A DNA stretch of 64,000 nt, from the NCBI GenBank assembly GCA_965203855.1, contig CBDBDN010000004.1, forward strand, positions 65,510-129,509, in the 5' to 3' direction. Each line of letters starts with the position of its first letter. The first letter of the stretch is position 1. Of the stretch, positions 60,740-64,000 are shown in pieces. Origin of the DNA: Bin87 sp965203855 (lineage in GTDB: Bacteria > Chloroflexota > Dehalococcoidia > Lucifugimonadales > UBA3495). The position numbers and the translations under genes are program-made. The notes beneath the pieces were generated by a model. The model saw only the letters and a list, made by a program, of their open reading frames with translations. It had not been told where the DNA came from and made no database searches.

Positions 60740-60990
60740 TGGTTGGCGCCGTCATTCCGACTGCTCAACCGTCATTCCGACTGCTCAACCGTCATTTCGG
60801 TTGCTCGACCGTCATTTCGGCTGCTCAACCGTCATTCCGGCGAAAGCCGGAATCTGGTTGCGCCGGAATGACGGTAATGTTGGAACGATGACGTCGTCGT
60901 TGCGAGGACGGGATTCCGGCTTTCGCCGGAATGACGGTTTGGGGTTGGAATGACGGTTTGGGGTTGGAATGACGGTTCAGGGGTTGGAAT
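60740..60990. repeat. REP-like block, copy 7
   Basis: The 300-base gap between metK and ahcY holds five copies of CCGTCATTCCGACTGCTCAA-like units, two palindromes (TTCCGGCGAAAGCCGGAA near 60836 and its inverse near 60913), and three GGAATGACGGTTTGGG units. No gene is visible. Confidence 0.8.
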
Positions 60991-61012
60991 GACTCCGGCA
61001 TTGCAGACGGGT

Positions 61013-62284
61013 CTAGGTGCCTTCCTCCCAGCTTTCGTTGTAGGCGGTCTGCTCGGCGGTGAGGGTGTCAATGCGGATGCCCATGGTTTCCAGCTTGAGA
61101 CGGCCCACTGCGGCGTCAATTTCGCGCGGCACTACATGGACGCCGTTGGACAGCTCTTGATGCCGCTGGACCAGGTATTCGGCGCTCAACGCCTGGTTGG
61201 CGAAGCTCATGTCCATCACGGCGGACGGATGCCCCTCGGCGGCGGCCAGGTTGATGAGCCGCCCCTCGCCCAGCAGGTAGATGCGGCGGCCGTCGCCGGT
61301 GGTGTACTCCTCAACGAAAGGCCGCACTTCGCGATGGCTGACGGCGATGGCTTCCAGCGCGGGAATGTCAATCTCCACATTGAAATGGCCGCTGTTGGCC
61401 ACGATGGCGCCGTCCGGCATCACGGCGAAATGGGCGGCGCCGATGACGTGCCAGCCGCCGGACACGGTGATAAACACTTCGCCTTGCTTGGCGGCCTCAA
61501 CGCCGGTCATTACCTGAAAGCCGTCCATTACGGCCTCTAGGGCGCGCACCGGGTTGACTTCGGTAACGATGACCTGGGCGCCCAGGCCGCGCGCCCGAGA
61601 CGCAACGCCCCGTCCGCACCAGCCATAGCCGCCGACGACGACGCGGCGGCCGGCCCACAGGATGTTAGTGGCGCGGGTGATGCCGTCCAGCGTGCTTTGC
61701 CCGGTGCCATAGCGGTTGTCAAAGAAATGCTTGGTTTCGGCCTCGTTGACGGCAATGATGGGGTATTTCAGCTGCCCGTCGGCGGCCATTGCCGTCAGGC
61801 GCACGACGCCGGTGGTAGTTTCCTCAGTGCCGGCGATGACATTGGGCAGCAGGTCGCTGCGTTCCTTGTGCAGGATGCCTACCAGGTCGGCGCCGTCGTC
61901 CATCGTAACCATCGGGGCGTGATCCAGCACGGCGTTGATATGGCGATAGTAGGTATCGTTGTCCTCGCCCTTGATGGCGTAAGTCGGAATGCCGTATTCC
62001 TGCACCAGGGCGGCGGCGGTTTCGTCCTGCGTGGAGAGGGGATTGCTGGCGCACAGCACCAGGTCGGCGCCGCCGGCTTTGAGGGCGATGGCCAGGTTGG
62101 CCGTTTCGGTAGTTACATGGAGACAGGCGGCCATACGGACGCCGGTAAAAGGCTGCTCCCGGCGAAAGCGCTCGGCAATGGAGTGGACGACGGGCATCTC
62201 CCGGCCGGCCCACTTGATGCGGTCCACGCCGGCGGCGGCCAGGGCCAGGTCTTTCACGTCGCCTTGGGTTTTCTGTTCAAGCAA
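61013..62284 (-). CDS. ahcY: S-adenosylhomocysteine hydrolase
   Basis: A 423-residue enzyme. The start is TTG 62284, with GGAGG nine bases upstream; the product lacks other early starts. It has FTGVRMAACLHVTTETANLA, CASNPLSTQDETAAAL, the NAD site VVGGYGWCGRGVASRARG, and HFDNRYGTGQSTLDGI-like FFDNRYGTGQSTLDG, as in AHCY. It lacks the 40-residue insertion of eukaryotic and many bacterial forms, like the archaeal short type. It splits SAH to adenosine and homocysteine. Rhodanese and mtnP lie upstream on the same strand. Confidence 0.97.
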   Translation of the reverse strand: MLEQKTQGDVKDLALAAAGVDRIKWAGREMPVVHSIAERFRREQPFTGVRMAACLHVTTETANLAIALKAGGADLVLCASNPLSTQDETAAALVQEYGIPTYAIKGEDNDTYYRHINAVLDHAPMVTMDDGADLVGILHKERSDLLPNVIAGTEETTTGVVRLTAMAADGQLKYPIIAVNEAETKHFFDNRYGTGQSTLDGITRATNILWAGRRVVVGGYGWCGRGVASRARGLGAQVIVTEVNPVRALEAVMDGFQVMTGVEAAKQGEVFITVSGGWHVIGAAHFAVMPDGAIVANSGHFNVEIDIPALEAIAVSHREVRPFVEEYTTGDGRRIYLLGEGRLINLAAAEGHPSAVMDMSFANQALSAEYLVQRHQELSNGVHVVPREIDAAVGRLKLETMGIRIDTLTAEQTAYNESWEEGT

Positions 62285-62380
62285 ATTGATGTACCTCCAG
62301 GGTTGTTGGCATGGATGAACAGGATGAACGGGATTTTTTCTGCATCCTGTGATGTTTTCCGTGATGGAAACGGCGCAAGG

Positions 62381-62755
62381 TTAGGGTGCCTCGCCGTAGG
62401 ATGTGGGGTTGCCGGCGGCGATCCAGGCGGGGGTGCCGTCGTCCACGTTGTAGAGCATTTCGGCGTCGTAGCCCATGGCGGCGGCGAGTTCGCAAGCCAG
62501 GCCGCTGCGGACGCCGGCGGCGCAGATAAAGAGGATTTTCTTGTCCTCCGGCACTTCGTCCATCCGGCCGGCCAGGTCGTCGACGTTGATGTGCACGGCG
62601 CCGCTGGCGTGGCCGGCAACCCATTCGTCGTCGCGGCGCACGTCGATAACTACCGTGCCTTCCGGGTCGGCTTGCAGGATTTGCAGGGCTTCGGGGGAAA
62701 TCAACGCGGTAGTAGGGTTCGCCGGGGTTCTGTCGTGGCATTCGGTTACCTCCAT
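62381..62755 (-). CDS. Rhodanese-like single-domain protein
   Basis: A 124-residue rhodanese. The active Cys is in ILFICAAGVRSGLACELAA, and VVIDVRRDDEWVAGHASGAVHINVDDLAGR is typical. ATG 62755 is the in-frame Met, but its ATG forms part of a GGAGG whose best-spaced ATG (62741) is in another frame, so the true start is uncertain or the sequence has a frameshift. It could transfer sulfur or sense thiols. It sits between mtnP and ahcY, which suits sulfur metabolism. Confidence 0.85.
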   Translation of the reverse strand: MEVTECHDRTPANPTTALISPEALQILQADPEGTVVIDVRRDDEWVAGHASGAVHINVDDLAGRMDEVPEDKKILFICAAGVRSGLACELAAAMGYDAEMLYNVDDGTPAWIAAGNPTSYGEAP

Positions 62756-62865
62756 TCTATTTAGTGCAGTTGCGAAAATTGTCGGGCAGATTTGACGCAG
62801 CGGCGCCAAGGCGCAGAGTCGTCATTATTGGAATGGCCGGGGCTGGAATGGCCGGCCCAGCGTCG

Positions 62866-63756
62866 CTACGCGGGCGGCGGATCCAGATGGCGGCCGGCGA
62901 TGGGGTACAGGCGGCGGCGCGCGGCGTCCGGTATCATGGCCCGGTCGGTGATGATGGCGTTGGCGAGGGCGGTCTGGCATTCGCAGGGGCCGAGCGCCGC
63001 CAGTTCCGGCACGATATGGCGCAGGATGATGCGGCTGTTGGCGATGTTGGCAACCAGGTTCTCAACCACCATCTCCACCGTAACGGCGTCGTGGTCGGGA
63101 TGCCAGCAGTCGTAGTCGGTAACCCAGGCCATAGCGCCGTAGCAGGTTTCGGCCTCGCGGGCCAGCTTGGCCTCGGGCAATGCCGTCATTCCAATCAGGT
63201 CGCCGCCCCAGCCGCGATACATTTCTGACTCGGCTTTGGTGGAAAAGGCGGGGCCTTCCATCACAATCAGCGTACCGCCCCGGTGCGTGGGGATGCCCTG
63301 CCCATCCCCGCCGTCGGCCAGGATGGCGCTTATTTTGGGGCAGAACGGCTCGGCAAAGCTGATGTGGGCTACGATGCCGTCCTCAAAAAAGGTATTCTGC
63401 CGGCAGCGGGTGCGGTCAATCAGTTGGTCGGGAATGACCAGATGCTGGGGCTGCAACCGCGCTTGCAGGCTGCCCACGGCGCTGACGGATACAATCCGCT
63501 GCACGCCCAAGGTTTTCAGGGCATAGATGTTGGCGCGAAACGGCAGCTCCGTAGGGCTGACCCGATGGCCGCGCCCATGGCGGGGCAGAAAAGCGACGGA
63601 TACGCCCTGCAAATCGCCAACGGTAATGGCGTCGCTGGGCTTGCCGTAGGGGGTATCCGGGTCAACGACGGCGGTTTCGTTAAAACCCTGTATTTCGTAA
63701 AGGCCGCTGCCGCCGATGATAGCGATGTCGGCTTGCGGCTGGGGATGTTGGGGCAT
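62866..63756 (-). CDS. mtnP: S-methyl-5'-thioadenosine phosphorylase
   Basis: A 296-residue MTA phosphorylase. It begins IAIIGGSGLYEIQGFNE and has PYGKPSDAITVG, FLPRHGRGHRVSPTELPFRANIYALK, TLIVMEGPAFSTKAESEMYR (read in parts) and GMTALPEAKLAREAETCYGAMAWVTDYDCW. It cleaves methylthioadenosine to adenine and methylthioribose-1-phosphate for methionine salvage. The later salvage genes are not in the window. It completes the SAM block with metK and ahcY. Confidence 0.96.
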   Translation of the reverse strand: MPQHPQPQADIAIIGGSGLYEIQGFNETAVVDPDTPYGKPSDAITVGDLQGVSVAFLPRHGRGHRVSPTELPFRANIYALKTLGVQRIVSVSAVGSLQARLQPQHLVIPDQLIDRTRCRQNTFFEDGIVAHISFAEPFCPKISAILADGGDGQGIPTHRGGTLIVMEGPAFSTKAESEMYRGWGGDLIGMTALPEAKLAREAETCYGAMAWVTDYDCWHPDHDAVTVEMVVENLVANIANSRIILRHIVPELAALGPCECQTALANAIITDRAMIPDAARRRLYPIAGRHLDPPPA

Positions 63757-63789
63757 AGACGGATTCCTTGATAGCGTGCCAGGCCGGTG

Positions 63790-63991
63790 TCAGCCCAGGA
63801 CTTGATTGATAACCATTGCGGCGATTACGGCGGTGCCAATGCCCAAAATGGCATACAGCAGCCGGTCAACCTTGCCGCGCAATTCCCGCTGGCCGTCGGC
63901 CAGCAGCTTGGCCTGCGTTTCCAGCGATTTAACGCTGGCCTCCCAGAGCGCCCAAGGCGCGCCAGAGTTCGTTATCTTGCTGAGATGCCAT
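63790..63991 (-). pseudogene. Small coiled-coil/membrane protein with apparent frameshift
   Basis: Two frames join into one plausible protein. MASQQDNELWRALGAL begins at ATG 63991, and EASVKSLETQAKLLADGQRELRGKVDRLLYAILGIGTAVIAAMV (in another frame) ends at 63790. Removing one G from a GGG near 63943 would fuse them. The product would have a short coiled coil and a C-terminal membrane anchor. It may be a recent pseudogene or a sequencing error. It precedes mtnP by 33 bases, at the right edge of the window. Confidence 0.5.
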
Positions 63992-64000
63992 TTCGTTCAC

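Noticed and set aside
62285..62380. SAH riboswitch upstream of ahcY
   Set aside because: The 95-base gap shows no SAH or SAM aptamer core; only a repeat resembling CATCCTGTTCATCC is visible.

Overview
The window is GC-rich, densely coded bacterial chromosome with most genes on the minus strand. Gene content and order fit a Chloroflexota bacterium, perhaps a heterotrophic Dehalococcoidia/SAR202-like or sponge-associated lineage. The clues are an hspR-grpE-dnaK locus with a HAIR-type operator, a pyrG-tal-rho order shared with Gram-positive and Chloroflexota genomes, AddAB-type recombination nucleases, several Uma2 nucleases, Pro/Thr-rich exported proteins, and CocE and Rieske oxygenases. The phylum is an inference; no rRNA gene is present.

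Layout. 1-7.3 kb: start of a DASS-like permease, the (p)ppGpp synthetase/hydrolase rel, a well-delimited structured RNA of about 360 nt that I cannot assign to a family, an alpha/beta hydrolase and a radical SAM protein. 7.3-12.3 kb: orphan Phd/YefM antitoxin, two-subunit Rieske dioxygenase, Uma2 nuclease, CocE esterase. 12.4-26 kb: addA, addB, an exported Ig-like protein, a histidine kinase/response regulator pair, rho, transaldolase, pyrG. 26.3-32.6 kb: tRNA-Leu and tRNA-Lys, then a defence-type cluster with an HTH/TPR protein, a clear prokaryotic viperin, and a divergent N6-adenine methyltransferase with a nuclease-like N-terminus. 32.6-42.9 kb: SAM hydroxide adenosyltransferase, two tiny coupled membrane proteins, secG, gatB, two tandem Uma2 paralogues, a GmrSD-like DUF262/HNH nuclease, acs, a lipoprotein. 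42.9-48.7 kb: three tRNAs, dnaK-grpE-hspR with a bidirectional promoter, a zinc-ribbon protein, a molybdopterin oxidoreductase. 48.9-54.7 kb: selD with an in-frame UGA (selenocysteine) at its catalytic position, a type II restriction-modification pair, an acyl-CoA dehydrogenase, a broken IS30 element. 54.7-64 kb: CcdA, a degenerate HepT/MntA-like pair, two RDD proteins, phosphoglucomutase, and a SAM-cycle block (metK, ahcY, rhodanese, mtnP).

How it fits together. The housekeeping backbone (stringent response, heat shock, CTP and SAM supply, translation, secretion, DNA repair) is interrupted by defence-like genes between about 26 and 56 kb. The most striking points are the viperin placed upstream of and co-oriented with CTP synthase, the Sec-containing SelD missed by simple ORF calling, the unassigned structured RNA with its own promoter and terminator, the HAIR-controlled divergent heat-shock promoter, and a toxin-antitoxin-like pair in which both the AMPylating site and its target tyrosine appear lost. 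A palindromic repeat family with core TTCCGGCTTTCGCCGGAA fills many intergenic gaps.
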